DNA of 64,000 nucleotides from Pelodictyon luteolum (lineage in GTDB: Bacteria; Bacteroidota; Chlorobiia; Chlorobiales; Chlorobiaceae). The DNA is taken from the NCBI GenBank assembly GCA_020721225.1, contig DYNE01000003.1, positions 26,395 to 90,394 of the forward strand, read 5' to 3'. This document shows positions 1 to 12,022 of this stretch, in pieces. Position 1 is the stretch's first letter, and the number at the start of each line of letters is the position of its first letter. A program made the position numbers and the translations under genes. The notes under the pieces were generated by a model. The model saw only the letters and a program-made list of their open reading frames with translations, ran no database searches and was not told the DNA's origin.

Positions 1-83
1 GTACCGGCAGTAAACAGTTTTCTGCTTCGAAACAGGGGCTTATATTATATAAAAGAGGCCTCGGAACTCATTGTTGTAGATAT

Positions 84-1097
84 ATGAAGCCTCAGCTTTC
101 CCAAAAACAGCCGCATGACCCTGATGGAAGCCGCTACCCGGAAATCGAACGATTTCTCGATTATCTGAAGAGCCAGAAAAACGTCTCTTCTCATACCGTC
201 ACGGCCTACCGCAATGATCTCGACCAGTTCAGCAGCTTTATCGCCTCTCATCTCGGTATCGAGGATATGCGGAATTTTTTACCCGAACAGCTTGCCGTTG
301 TCGATGTGCGTCTCTATATGGGTTATCTGCTCAAAAACGGATTGCAGCCCAAGTCGATTGCCCGTAAACTTGCCACGCTGAAAAGTTTTTACCGGTATCT
401 GCAGCATATCGGTATCATCAGAACCTCCGTTCTCGCCTATGTGACCACGCCGAAATATCCGAGAACCGTGCCCGGTTTTCTTACAGAGCAGCAGACGGAG
501 AAGCTTTTCGGGGAAGTTCTTTCCGGCCCTTCAGCTGCCGCGTCCCATTCCGGTACGCAGGATCTCCAGGAGCAGTTCGAGCTTGAACGCGACCGCGCTC
601 TTTTTGAGGTATTGTACAGTTGCGGACTTCGGATATCAGAGCTGACGGGGCTTGAAATGCATAATCTCAGTCTTGATAGCGGTCATGTGAAAATAACGGG
701 AAAAGGGAACAAGCAGCGGATCGTCCCGCTTGGCTCCTGTGCCGTTGAGGCATTGAAAAAATATTTTGAAGTCCGGCGAAACTTCTTTAGAATATTCTTG
801 AAGGGCGATGCCGGGGCCTTCACGCATGTGTTTGTAACGAAAAAAGGCAAAAAGATTTATCCCATGCTTGTCCAGAGGATCACCAGAAAGTATCTGACAC
901 CGGTAACGGAGCAGAAAGAGAGAAATCCACATATCCTTCGACACAGTTTTGCCACCCATATGCTCAACAGCGGGGCCGATCTGAAAAGCGTCAGTGAAAT
1001 GCTCGGCCACAGCAGCCTGACAACAACGGAGATCTATACCCACGTTACCTTCAGCAGGCTCAGTGAGGTTTACCGGAAAGCCCATCCTAAAGCTTGA
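84..1097 (+). CDS. xerC: Tyrosine recombinase XerC/XerD family
   Basis: This is a site-specific tyrosine recombinase that most likely resolves chromosome dimers at a dif site before cell division. Residues about 20-125 form the SAM-like core-binding domain, and about 160-330 form the catalytic domain. The catalytic residues are visible: Arg in [11 protein letters not shown], Lys in TGKGNKQR, His-x-x-Arg in [12 protein letters not shown], His in [15 protein letters not shown], and the nucleophile Tyr in the same segment. At 337 residues it is longer than the usual 300, with extra sequence between the two domains (around [14 protein letters not shown]). No phage or integron genes lie nearby, which favours a housekeeping Xer role over an integrase. 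The XerC and XerD subfamilies cannot be separated by eye. The ATG at 84 gives the expected N-terminus. Confidence 0.9.
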   Translation: MKPQLSQKQPHDPDGSRYPEIERFLDYLKSQKNVSSHTVTAYRNDLDQFSSFIASHLGIEDMRNFLPEQLAVVDVRLYMGYLLKNGLQPKSIARKLATLKSFYRYLQHIGIIRTSVLAYVTTPKYPRTVPGFLTEQQTEKLFGEVLSGPSAAASHSGTQDLQEQFELERDRALFEVLYSCGLRISELTGLEMHNLSLDSGHVKITGKGNKQRIVPLGSCAVEALKKYFEVRRNFFRIFLKGDAGAFTHVFVTKKGKKIYPMLVQRITRKYLTPVTEQKERNPHILRHSFATHMLNSGADLKSVSEMLGHSSLTTTEIYTHVTFSRLSEVYRKAHPKA

Positions 1098-1172
1098 TTA
1101 ATTGTTGACCTCGCCTGTTCAAGGGATGTCTTGTTCCTTCATTATGTTCACCTTTTATCTTTGGAGGTTTCT

Positions 1173-1496
1173 ATGACCAAGTCTGTCGATACTGAAACCA
1201 TGAGCGTACAGGTTACCCTGCGTCACTCCAGTAATCACACCAGTATAGAAGAGTATGCCCGCACTGCGGTGCAGTCTCTGGCAAGAGTGTTTCCGGGTAT
1301 CATATCGTGTCATATTATTCTTGATCATCAGAAAAACGACGTCGAAAAGAACAAACTTGCCGAAATAACCGTGCACGTTCCACAGAATGTGCTGGTGGCA
1401 AGGGATGCTGCAGCTGCATATGAGCCGGCAGTGGACGGTTGCGTTGATTCTCTTGCCCGTCAGCTGCAGAGACACAAGGAAAAAATGACTCAATAA
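1173..1496 (+). CDS. hpf: Ribosome hibernation promoting factor (HPF/RaiA family)
   Basis: This is a short HPF/RaiA-type protein (107 residues from the chosen start) that would bind the 30S decoding centre and silence ribosomes when growth slows. The sequence shows the beta-alpha-beta-beta-beta-alpha pattern of the family: VTLRHSSNHTSIEEYARTAVQSL, then IISCHIILDHQKND, AEITVHVP, and a C-terminal helix with DAAAAYEPAVDGCVDSLARQLQRHK. It lacks the long C-terminal dimerisation domain, so it is the short type. The ORF track starts at 1131, but ATG 1173 has a good Shine-Dalgarno (GGAGG, 1163-1167), so that start is used. It sits between xerC and hprK on the same strand with short gaps. Confidence 0.88.
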   Translation: MTKSVDTETMSVQVTLRHSSNHTSIEEYARTAVQSLARVFPGIISCHIILDHQKNDVEKNKLAEITVHVPQNVLVARDAAAAYEPAVDGCVDSLARQLQRHKEKMTQ

Positions 1497-1568
1497 TCCT
1501 GCTTGCGCCGCCTGTACAAAGTTACTGCAGGCGGCGCAGGATAGTTCGTCACCACTTACGTTTTCGCC

Positions 1569-2561
1569 ATGAATTTTGATCAGAAGGGGATGAAAAAGCG
1601 ATCGATTACGGTCGCCTATTTTTTTGAAAATATCGGACGGAATCACGATATCAAGTTGCGGAGGCTGAACAGGGTCGATGAACAGAAACGGCGAATTTCC
1701 GAGCGTGAGCTTCATCGTCCGGGCCTTGCGCTTGCAGGGTTCACCAACCTCTTTACCTACAAACGGGTGCAGATTCTCGGCAATACCGAGACGCGTTTTC
1801 TCAACAATCATGATGAGGCCGAGCGTAGAAAAGCGTTTGAAAATCTCGTGCGTTTCAAGGTTCCCTGCATTATCCTGACCAGCACCAACAAGCTCCAGCC
1901 AGAGTTGCTCGAAATGGCAACCGAAGCCGGAGTTCCCGTGTATGCAACCCGCCACTCCTCGACCAAGGCGATGTATCTGATCACCGATTTTCTTGACGAT
2001 CAGTTTTCGCTGCACCAGCAGTATCACGGTTCCATGGTGGATGTCTGCGGCGTAGGGGTTCTGCTGACCGGAAAAAGCGGACTTGGAAAGTCGGAAATAG
2101 CGCTCGATCTGATCGAGCGGGGTCATGGACTTGTTGCCGATGATGTCGTGATTATCCGGCGTAAAGGCGAGTCTCTGGTGCTCAATGCGAGACGAAACGA
2201 TATTATCGATCATTTTATGGAAATCAGAGGTCTGGGCGTTGTTGATGTGAAGGCTAATTTCGGCATCAGGGCAATTCGCGACATCAAGGATGTGCAGGTG
2301 GTTGTCGAACTGCTTGAATGGAATCGCGAGACGGATTATGAACGTCTTGGTCTCGATATGAAATCCATCAAGATTCTCGGCGTCGAAGTTCCGCTTGTTC
2401 AGTTGCCTATTTTCCCTGGAAAAAATATTGCGGTCATCATCGAGGTTGTTGCACTGAACTTCCTTCTGAAACACTATTCGAACTATGTTGCCGCAGAAGC
2501 CTTGACTGAACGGATCAGAACCTCTATCGATAAAGGAAATGAACAGGATGATGAAAGCTGA
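1569..2561 (+). CDS. hprK: HPr kinase/phosphorylase
   Basis: This is a bifunctional kinase/phosphorylase acting on the regulatory serine of HPr-type phosphocarriers. The N-terminal half (about 1-145) matches the HprK N domain, with RHSSTKAMYLI near residue 130. The C-terminal half carries the P-loop GKSGLGKSE near 167-175, the VADDVVII segment, and the family signature EIRGLGVVDV. At 330 residues it has normal family length. Green sulfur bacteria are not known for sugar uptake through a PTS, so the protein probably works in a regulatory partial PTS; that is inference, and no HPr or EI gene is in the window. Its 3' end overlaps the start of the next gene, which suggests co-transcription. Confidence 0.92.
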   Translation: MNFDQKGMKKRSITVAYFFENIGRNHDIKLRRLNRVDEQKRRISERELHRPGLALAGFTNLFTYKRVQILGNTETRFLNNHDEAERRKAFENLVRFKVPCIILTSTNKLQPELLEMATEAGVPVYATRHSSTKAMYLITDFLDDQFSLHQQYHGSMVDVCGVGVLLTGKSGLGKSEIALDLIERGHGLVADDVVIIRRKGESLVLNARRNDIIDHFMEIRGLGVVDVKANFGIRAIRDIKDVQVVVELLEWNRETDYERLGLDMKSIKILGVEVPLVQLPIFPGKNIAVIIEVVALNFLLKHYSNYVAAEALTERIRTSIDKGNEQDDES

Positions 2562-4329
2562 TGGTGTTATGAGGTCGTACAGGGGCACCGCCCTGTATTG
2601 CTGTTTTCTGGCCCTTTCGCTGCTGCTGAGTTCCTGCACCAGCGGTTCCGGCAACAGGGAGCGGGGCAGTGCGGCAAAAGATACGACACTGGTTATCGCC
2701 ATGCTTGGCGATGCCGATTTTCTCAATCCGGTTATAGGGGCCAGTGTCACTTCGAGCAACATATCGGGGCTGATCTATCCCTCTCTGCTCCAGAGCGAAT
2801 TCGACACGACAACCGGGCTTCTGAATTTTCTGGCCCTTGAAAAACAGCTCCGCCCTTCAATCGGAGGGAAAAAACCGGAAGCTGCGCTGGCAAAAACCTG
2901 GAAGATGTCCGCTGATCACAAGTCCATAACGTATATCCTGCGTGCCGACGCCTTCTGGGATGATGGAAAACCGATTGTTTCGGGGGATTTCAGTTTTACC
3001 TACCGTCTCTATGGCAATCCTCTCATTGCAAGCCCCCGTCAGCAGTACCTGGCTGAGTTGATCGGTGCCGATAAAGGCAGTGTCGATTTCGACAGGGCAA
3101 TCGAAACCCCTGACGATACAACGCTGATTTTCAGATTTTTTAAGCCGGTTCCGGAACATCTCGCACTTTTTCATACGTCGCTTACCCCGATTCCCGCACA
3201 TCTCTGGAAAGGTATAAAGCCTGAGGATTTAAGGAGTTCGCCGCTGAATCAGAAGCCCGTCGGGGCCGGACCGTACAGGCTGCAGTCATGGGGCAAGCAG
3301 CAGGAGCTTGTGCTTGCTTCGAACAGGAGATCAAATCTGCCGAAACCCGGCAACATCGCGCTGATCAATTGGCGGATTGTGCCGGATTATACGGTAAGAC
3401 TTGCTCAACTGCAGACCAATGCCGTTGATATCGTGGAAAATATCAAGCCTGAGGATTTCCCCTCGCTGGTAAAAGCAAATCCTGAAATTGAAATCAAGAG
3501 CGTCGGGCTCAGGGTCTATGATTACGTCGGTTGGTCGAATATCGATCAGGCGGTTTACCATAAAACCGGTAAAACGGTGCCGCATCCGCTTTTCGGTTCT
3601 CCGGAAGTGAGACGGGCACTTACCATGGCGGTTGATCGCGAAGCGATTATCGACGGTTATCTCAAAGAGTATGGCACGCTTTGCAATACCGATATTTCGC
3701 CATCGCTTAAATGGGCTTATAACCGCTCGATCACTCCTCACTCCTATGATCCTGCGGCGGCCGTATCGCTGCTCGGAAAACAGGGTTGGAAACCCGGACC
3801 GGACGGCATTCTTCAGAAAAACGGCCGAAAGTTCAGCTTTGTGCTTTACACCAATTCCGGCAACGCACGCAGAAACTATGCAAGCGTGATCATTCAGCAG
3901 AACCTCAAGGCTATAGGTATCGATTGCAGGCTCGATGTGCAGGAATCGAACGTCTTTTTCGAGAACCTGCAGAATCGCAAACTCGACGCATGGATGGCCG
4001 GCTGGTCTATCGGTCTGGAGATAGATCCTCTCGATGTCTGGGGTTCGGATCTCAAGAAGAGTACCTTCAATTTCGTCGGTTACCGGAATCCGAGAATCGA
4101 TGAGATCTGTGAGCTGGCTAAAGGGAAGATGGTTCAGACCGATGCGCGTCCCTACTGGCTGGAGTATCAGGATATCATCCATCGCGACCAGCCGGTTACT
4201 TTTCTCTACTGGATCCGTGAGACTCAGGGATTCAGTAAAAGAATCGGCGGCGAACAGCTTAATATATCCGGTACTTTTTACAATATTGACGACTGGACGC
4301 TCACTCCATCGGCAACACATGCACCGTAG
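2548..4329 (+). CDS. ABC transporter substrate-binding lipoprotein, peptide/nickel type (SBP_bac_5)
   Basis: This is the extracytoplasmic binding component of a DppA/OppA-type importer. The N-terminus is a lipoprotein signal (FLALSLLLSSC), so the mature protein would be lipid-anchored at Cys. The family hallmarks are present: PSLLQSEF near the start, LAKTWKMSADHKSITYILRAD, FWDDGKPIVSGDFSFTY, and a late EVRRALTMAVDREAIIDGYL. The product is about 593 residues. Starts are possible at ATG 2539, 2548, 2551 and 2569. ATG 2548 is chosen because AGGA (2534-2537) lies about 10 bases upstream. It overlaps hprK and is followed after 6 bases by the permease gene. The substrate cannot be told from sequence; peptides or nickel are typical of the family. 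Confidence 0.87.
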   Translation: MMKADGVMRSYRGTALYCCFLALSLLLSSCTSGSGNRERGSAAKDTTLVIAMLGDADFLNPVIGASVTSSNISGLIYPSLLQSEFDTTTGLLNFLALEKQLRPSIGGKKPEAALAKTWKMSADHKSITYILRADAFWDDGKPIVSGDFSFTYRLYGNPLIASPRQQYLAELIGADKGSVDFDRAIETPDDTTLIFRFFKPVPEHLALFHTSLTPIPAHLWKGIKPEDLRSSPLNQKPVGAGPYRLQSWGKQQELVLASNRRSNLPKPGNIALINWRIVPDYTVRLAQLQTNAVDIVENIKPEDFPSLVKANPEIEIKSVGLRVYDYVGWSNIDQAVYHKTGKTVPHPLFGSPEVRRALTMAVDREAIIDGYLKEYGTLCNTDISPSLKWAYNRSITPHSYDPAAAVSLLGKQGWKPGPDGILQKNGRKFSFVLYTNSGNARRNYASVIIQQNLKAIGIDCRLDVQESNVFFENLQNRKLDAWMAGWSIGLEIDPLDVWGSDLKKSTFNFVGYRNPRIDEICELAKGKMVQTDARPYWLEYQDIIHRDQPVTFLYWIRETQGFSKRIGGEQLNISGTFYNIDDWTLTPSATHAP

Positions 4330-4335
4330 TATCCT

Positions 4336-5301
4336 ATGCTGACCTATATTCTGAAACGACTGCTGCTTTCCGTGCCCCTGATATTCGGGGTACTTACCCT
4401 GACGTTTTTTATTATCAGGCTCGCTCCCGGTGATCCGGCCGCATTTTTCATTCAGCCGGGTGTCAGTCCCAATGTCGCCGAACAGATCAGGGCACAGTAC
4501 GGCCTCAACGACCCTCTTCCGGTGCAGTATGTCAAATGGCTCGGAAACGTGCTGCAGGGGGATTTCGGGAGAAGCTTCAGCCGTGCTCAGCAGCCTGTTT
4601 TCGAGGTTATTTCCGAAGCTCTGCCGATAACCGTGACCATTGCAGCTCTGACGCTGGTGGCGAATTTTACCTTCGGCATCATTATCGGGATTATTTCAGC
4701 TGTCCGGCAGAATAGTTTTCTTGACAGGTTTCTGACGGTTACGGCCTTGTTTTTCTACTCCATGCCGGAGTTCTGGTTTGCTCTCATGATGATTATTCTT
4801 TTTGCTCTCAAGCTGCAGTGGTTTCCAGCCTCCGGCCTCAATGAAATCGGGGCGGAAAGTTTCGGGCCGTTCGGTTTTTTTCTTGACCGTATATGGCATC
4901 TCGTTCTGCCGGTTACGGTGCTGAGCATCAACGGATCCGCCGGTATTGCGCGCTATGTAAGAGGCAGCATGCTGGAGGTGATCCGTCAGGACTATATACG
5001 AACTGCGAGGGCAAAGGGGCTTCCTGAGAAAGTCGTTATTTTTCACCATGCCCTTCGAAATGCATTGCTTCCGGTGATTACCCTTATCGGAAGTTCGCTT
5101 CCATTTATTTTCAGCGGGGCGCTTTTTATTGAAGTTATCTTTGCATTTCCGGGAATGGGTCGGGTTACCGTCGAAGCGATTTTTGCAAGGGATTATCCGC
5201 TCATTATTGCCAATACCTTTATTTCAGGCACATTGATTGTGTTGGGCAATCTGCTTGCCGATGTCCTTTATGCCGTTGCCGATCCGAGAATAAGGCTCTG
5301 A
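4336..5301 (+). CDS. ABC transporter permease, DppB/OppB type
   Basis: This is an inner-membrane permease subunit of a dipeptide/oligopeptide/nickel importer and the natural partner of the binding protein just upstream. At 321 residues it is typical for DppB. The N-terminus MLTYILKRLLLSVPLIFGVLT is the classic first membrane helix, followed by LAPGDPAAFF. About six membrane segments are visible. The cytoplasmic EAA loop is seen as DYIRTARAKGLPEKVVIFHHALRNALLPVIT, which contacts an ATPase. No second permease (DppC) or ATPase (DppD/F) follows; the next gene is ruvB. The missing subunits must be encoded elsewhere if the transporter works. Confidence 0.9.
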   Translation: MLTYILKRLLLSVPLIFGVLTLTFFIIRLAPGDPAAFFIQPGVSPNVAEQIRAQYGLNDPLPVQYVKWLGNVLQGDFGRSFSRAQQPVFEVISEALPITVTIAALTLVANFTFGIIIGIISAVRQNSFLDRFLTVTALFFYSMPEFWFALMMIILFALKLQWFPASGLNEIGAESFGPFGFFLDRIWHLVLPVTVLSINGSAGIARYVRGSMLEVIRQDYIRTARAKGLPEKVVIFHHALRNALLPVITLIGSSLPFIFSGALFIEVIFAFPGMGRVTVEAIFARDYPLIIANTFISGTLIVLGNLLADVLYAVADPRIRL

Positions 5302-5337
5302 TATCTGATTGAACCATGTAATGAAAGATCTCCATAC

Positions 5338-6384
5338 GTGAGAATCGAACTGTTGAATACTCCGGCTGATGCTCTTGAAACCCGGTTTGAAGAGCAGATC
5401 CGTCCGATAAGAATGCTTGATTTTGCCGGTCAGCAGCGTCTGACGGATAATCTCAGAGTTTTTATATCGGCAGCGAAAATGAGAGGGGATGCGCTCGATC
5501 ACGTGCTGCTTTCAGGACCGCCAGGTTTGGGGAAAACCACCCTGGCTCATATCATTGCCGCCGAGATGGGCAGCAGTATCAAGGCAACTTCAGGCCCTCT
5601 TCTCGATAAGGCGGGAAATCTTGCCGGTCTTCTGACCGGACTGCAGAAAGGCGATGTTCTGTTTATCGACGAGATTCATCGCATGCCTCCGGCAGTTGAA
5701 GAGTATCTCTATTCGGCGATGGAGGATTTCCGTATCGATATCATGCTGGACAGCGGGCCGTCTGCCCGAGCGGTACAGCTGCGGATCGAGCCCTTTACCC
5801 TGGTTGGGGCGACAACCCGATCAGGACTGTTAACCTCTCCGCTCAGGGCGCGTTTCGGCATCAACAGCCGTTTCGATTACTATTCAGCCGACCTGCTTGA
5901 AAAAATCATTATCAGAGCATCGGGAATACTCGGCATCGGGGTTGATCAGGATGCGGCAGCTGAAATCGCCGGACGTTCCAGGGGAACTCCCCGAATTGCC
6001 AACAGGCTTCTGAGACGCGCGCGTGACTTCGCCCAGGTTGCCGATGCTCCGCTCATCACCCGTTCGATAGCCATGACAACGCTTGACTGTCTGGAGATCG
6101 ATGAAGAGGGGCTTGACGATATGGACAAGAAGATCATGGATACCATAGTCAACAAGTTCAGCGGCGGACCTGTCGGGGCAGCTTCTCTTGCTGTTTCCGT
6201 AGGGGAGGAGCAGGACACTATCGAGGAGGTTTATGAACCCTATCTCATACAGGCGGGTTATATCGCCAGAACACCGAGAGGGCGTGTTGCAACGCGTCGG
6301 GCTCTTCTCCGTTTTTCTGTTCAGGAAAGCAGAGGCGATGGCCCCCTTTTCGAATTGCCGCTCGAGGATGATCAACGGCTGTAA
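5338..6384 (+). CDS. ruvB: Holliday junction branch migration helicase RuvB
   Basis: This is the AAA+ motor of the RuvABC complex that drives branch migration at recombination junctions. The Walker A is GPPGLGKTTLAH near residues 61-72, Walker B is VLFIDEIHRM, the sensor segment is GATTRSGLLTSPLRARFG, and the C-terminal winged-helix region includes YLIQAGYIARTPRGR. At 348 residues it matches the family. The start is GTG at 5338, giving the expected N-terminus (MRIELLNTP); nearby upstream ATGs are out of frame or run straight into stops. ruvA and ruvC are not in the window. Confidence 0.95.
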   Translation: MRIELLNTPADALETRFEEQIRPIRMLDFAGQQRLTDNLRVFISAAKMRGDALDHVLLSGPPGLGKTTLAHIIAAEMGSSIKATSGPLLDKAGNLAGLLTGLQKGDVLFIDEIHRMPPAVEEYLYSAMEDFRIDIMLDSGPSARAVQLRIEPFTLVGATTRSGLLTSPLRARFGINSRFDYYSADLLEKIIIRASGILGIGVDQDAAAEIAGRSRGTPRIANRLLRRARDFAQVADAPLITRSIAMTTLDCLEIDEEGLDDMDKKIMDTIVNKFSGGPVGAASLAVSVGEEQDTIEEVYEPYLIQAGYIARTPRGRVATRRALLRFSVQESRGDGPLFELPLEDDQRL

Positions 6385-6394
6385 CGGCCATGTC

Positions 6395-8107
6395 ATGCGT
6401 TTCCGGTTTCTTCGGTACATGTTTTTTCTTCTTCCGGTTATCGTTTTTTCGTTTCTTTCTTCGTGTACTCCCCGATTCGCTGCCTCACACGAGGTTTCCG
6501 TATCCGCAACCGTCCAGGAGAGTTCGGCTGAGAAAGCAAAAAATCGTTTTATAGCTGCGCTGCTGCTTGCCGAGAAAGGTGATTTCTGGGGAGCGATTGA
6601 CGGATATCGCAGCGTTCAGCTCCACGGCTCTTTTGCGGAGGCCGCACGTGATCATGCCATATCCGGCTCCTTTCTTGAACTTGGGGTGATCGATTCTGCA
6701 CGGGTCTATGCCGAAAAAGCCGCAGCAGGCGAACCTGAAAACCGGTATTATCTCAGGATGCTTGCCGCTGTCGCTCATCTGATGAAAGATTCCCCGAGGG
6801 CTGTCGATATTTACCGGCAGCTTGTTCAGCTTGAGCCGCAAAACACCGATTATCTTACGTTGCTCGCTCTTGAGCACATAGCCGCCGGAGATCCGGAACA
6901 GGCTCTCGGTATTTTTCAGCGTCTCCTTGCGCTCGATCCATCCAATAACAGTACCCGCTCTCAGGTTCTTCTGCTTGAAATCAAGCTGAAACATTATCAG
7001 AATGCGATTGAAACGCTATCGGCATTGGTTGAGGAGGGCGAAGAGAAAGAGCGCCTGAAGCTTACCCTTGGAGAGCTCTATGTGGAAAGCGGCCAGAACG
7101 ATCTCGCATCGAAAACCTTTCGGGAGATTATCGCTGCCAATCCTCATTTCGTACCTGCCTGGCTCGCTCTGCTCGAGCTTTCGGTCAAGTCCGGCGATAG
7201 CGGGACATTTCAGCTTGATCTCGATGCATTCTTTGATACTTCAAAACTCAAATTCGATCAGAAAATTACTCTTGCCGAGCTGTTTTATGTCAGATCTGCA
7301 AGGGATAGCGTCTATGCGGATCCATTCAGGGGAATGATCACCGCAATCGATAAACGCCATCCGGGGGAGCCGAAAGTTATGCTTCTCAAAGGGAGATTGT
7401 ATCTGAGGGAAAAACGTTCGTTCGAGGCGGTTGCCGAGTTTCGGGCAGTGCTCAAAAAAGAGCCTTCGAATGTCGAAGCATGGGAGGAGCTTGTTTCCGC
7501 CTATCTTATGCAGAAAGAGTATGCGAAAGCTGCGTATGAGGTCGAGCAGGTAAAGAAACTTCCTTCGGTATCGCGGATGAGAGTTCTTGTACTTGACGGA
7601 TATACGGCTTTTCAGTCGGGAAATACACGAAAAGCCGCATTGTTGCTCGAAAAAGCCATTAAACTGGGAGGCGAGCAAAAGGAGCGCTGGCTCTACCTCC
7701 AGGCGGCTTCTACGCTTGCGATGTGTTATGACAAGCTCGGGAATGCAGAAAGGAGCATGACCATGTATCGCGATATTCTGCTGCTCGATCCCGCTAACGT
7801 GCTTGCGCTGAACAACTATGCCTATCTTCTTGCCCTTCGTGGGCGCGATCTTGATACGGCAAAGAAAATGGCTCTGCAGGCGGTGGGTAGTGAACCGGAT
7901 AATCCCGTCTATCTGGACACGCTGGGATGGGTGCTTTATAAACTGGGAGAGTTTACCGATGCTCTCGGTTACCTTGAAAAAGCGGTACTCCTCGCTCCTG
8001 GTGAAGTGGAAATCGCCGAACATCTTCTTGATGTATATGAGAGACTTGGATTGGAGGAGAAAGCTGTTCCCCAGCGGGAAAAAGTGAAGCGATTGAGAGG
8101 CAAATAA
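6395..8107 (+). CDS. TPR-repeat lipoprotein
   Basis: This is a probable outer-membrane or periplasmic lipoprotein built of tetratricopeptide repeats. The chosen ATG at 6395 gives an N-terminus with a hydrophobic helix and lipobox (VIVFSFLSSC), which the longer ORF start at 6233 inside ruvB would bury. The mature 550-residue body shows many TPR units, for example AVDIYRQLVQLEPQNTDYL, ALGIFQRLLALDPSNNST, AVAEFRAVLKKEPSNVEAW and ALGYLEKAVLLAPGEVEIA. Such proteins act as scaffolds in envelope assembly or secretion. The exact role is unknown. It lies 10 bases after ruvB and ends at a strong terminator. Confidence 0.82.
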   Translation: MRFRFLRYMFFLLPVIVFSFLSSCTPRFAASHEVSVSATVQESSAEKAKNRFIAALLLAEKGDFWGAIDGYRSVQLHGSFAEAARDHAISGSFLELGVIDSARVYAEKAAAGEPENRYYLRMLAAVAHLMKDSPRAVDIYRQLVQLEPQNTDYLTLLALEHIAAGDPEQALGIFQRLLALDPSNNSTRSQVLLLEIKLKHYQNAIETLSALVEEGEEKERLKLTLGELYVESGQNDLASKTFREIIAANPHFVPAWLALLELSVKSGDSGTFQLDLDAFFDTSKLKFDQKITLAELFYVRSARDSVYADPFRGMITAIDKRHPGEPKVMLLKGRLYLREKRSFEAVAEFRAVLKKEPSNVEAWEELVSAYLMQKEYAKAAYEVEQVKKLPSVSRMRVLVLDGYTAFQSGNTRKAALLLEKAIKLGGEQKERWLYLQAASTLAMCYDKLGNAERSMTMYRDILLLDPANVLALNNYAYLLALRGRDLDTAKKMALQAVGSEPDNPVYLDTLGWVLYKLGEFTDALGYLEKAVLLAPGEVEIAEHLLDVYERLGLEEKAVPQREKVKRLRGK

Positions 8108-8113
8108 AAAAAA

Positions 8114-8140
8114 GAAAAGGCGGGAATTTCCCGCCTTTTC
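8114..8140. terminator. Bidirectional rho-independent terminator between the TPR gene and nifJ
   Basis: There is an 11-bp perfect stem (GAAAAGGCGGG / CCCGCCTTTTC) with loop AATTT, flanked by A-run on the left and T-run on the right. It can therefore stop transcription from both convergent genes. Confidence 0.92.
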
Positions 8141-8171
8141 TTTTTTGTCTCCCCTGCGTGCCGGTTTCCCG

Positions 8172-11732
<3,561 letters not shown>

Positions 11733-12022
11733 ATTGGCAGTTGTTACTGGATTTATTTAATAAATGAAAAACAGCGATCGAAGAAAAAAAATGGCACCAA
11801 ACACAGGAATGTAAACTTTTGTGGACTGGAAAAAGTTACATCCGAAGTCGAAAAAGTGCTAAATGAGAGTGATCTAAAAGATATAAAAAAAATCGAATTC
11901 AAGTCAATTTAATTACATTCGAAGTGATCGGCGAAGCAGGGTATTTTTTCAGCGGAGCGTCGCTTCCCGACAGGTTCAGGGGAGCGACGTTCCGGCCACT
12001 CCATTACAAGTTATTTTGAACA
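11733..12022. other. Divergent intergenic region nifJ / RNA methyltransferase
   Basis: This 290-base AT-rich spacer must hold the promoters of both divergent genes. It contains a near-perfect direct repeat of TTACATYCGAAGT (11836-11848 and 11913-11925) and an imperfect 15-bp inverted repeat at 11954-11993. I see no ORF. Confidence 0.6.
11954..11993 (+). repeat. Inverted repeat, possible leader hairpin of the RNA methyltransferase gene
   Basis: GGAGCGTCGCTTCCC pairs with GGGGAGCGACGTTCC across a 10-base loop, with two G-U type mismatches. No T-run follows, so it is not a normal terminator. It lies about 30 bases upstream of the ATG at 12023 and could be a 5' UTR structure. Confidence 0.5.

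Noticed and set aside
1155-2762. 535-codon ORF on the minus strand
   Set aside because: It is exactly antisense to the HPF gene, hprK and the start of the binding-protein gene, and its translation shows no family pattern. It is a shadow of GC-biased codon use.
3660-3690. TGGCACG...TTTGCA resembling a sigma-54 promoter
   Set aside because: The GG-GC spacing is 8, not 10, and it lies inside a coding region.
3331-4320. 329-codon minus-strand ORF opposite the ABC binding protein
   Set aside because: The opposite strand encodes a clear SBP_bac_5 protein; this one reads like an antisense frame.
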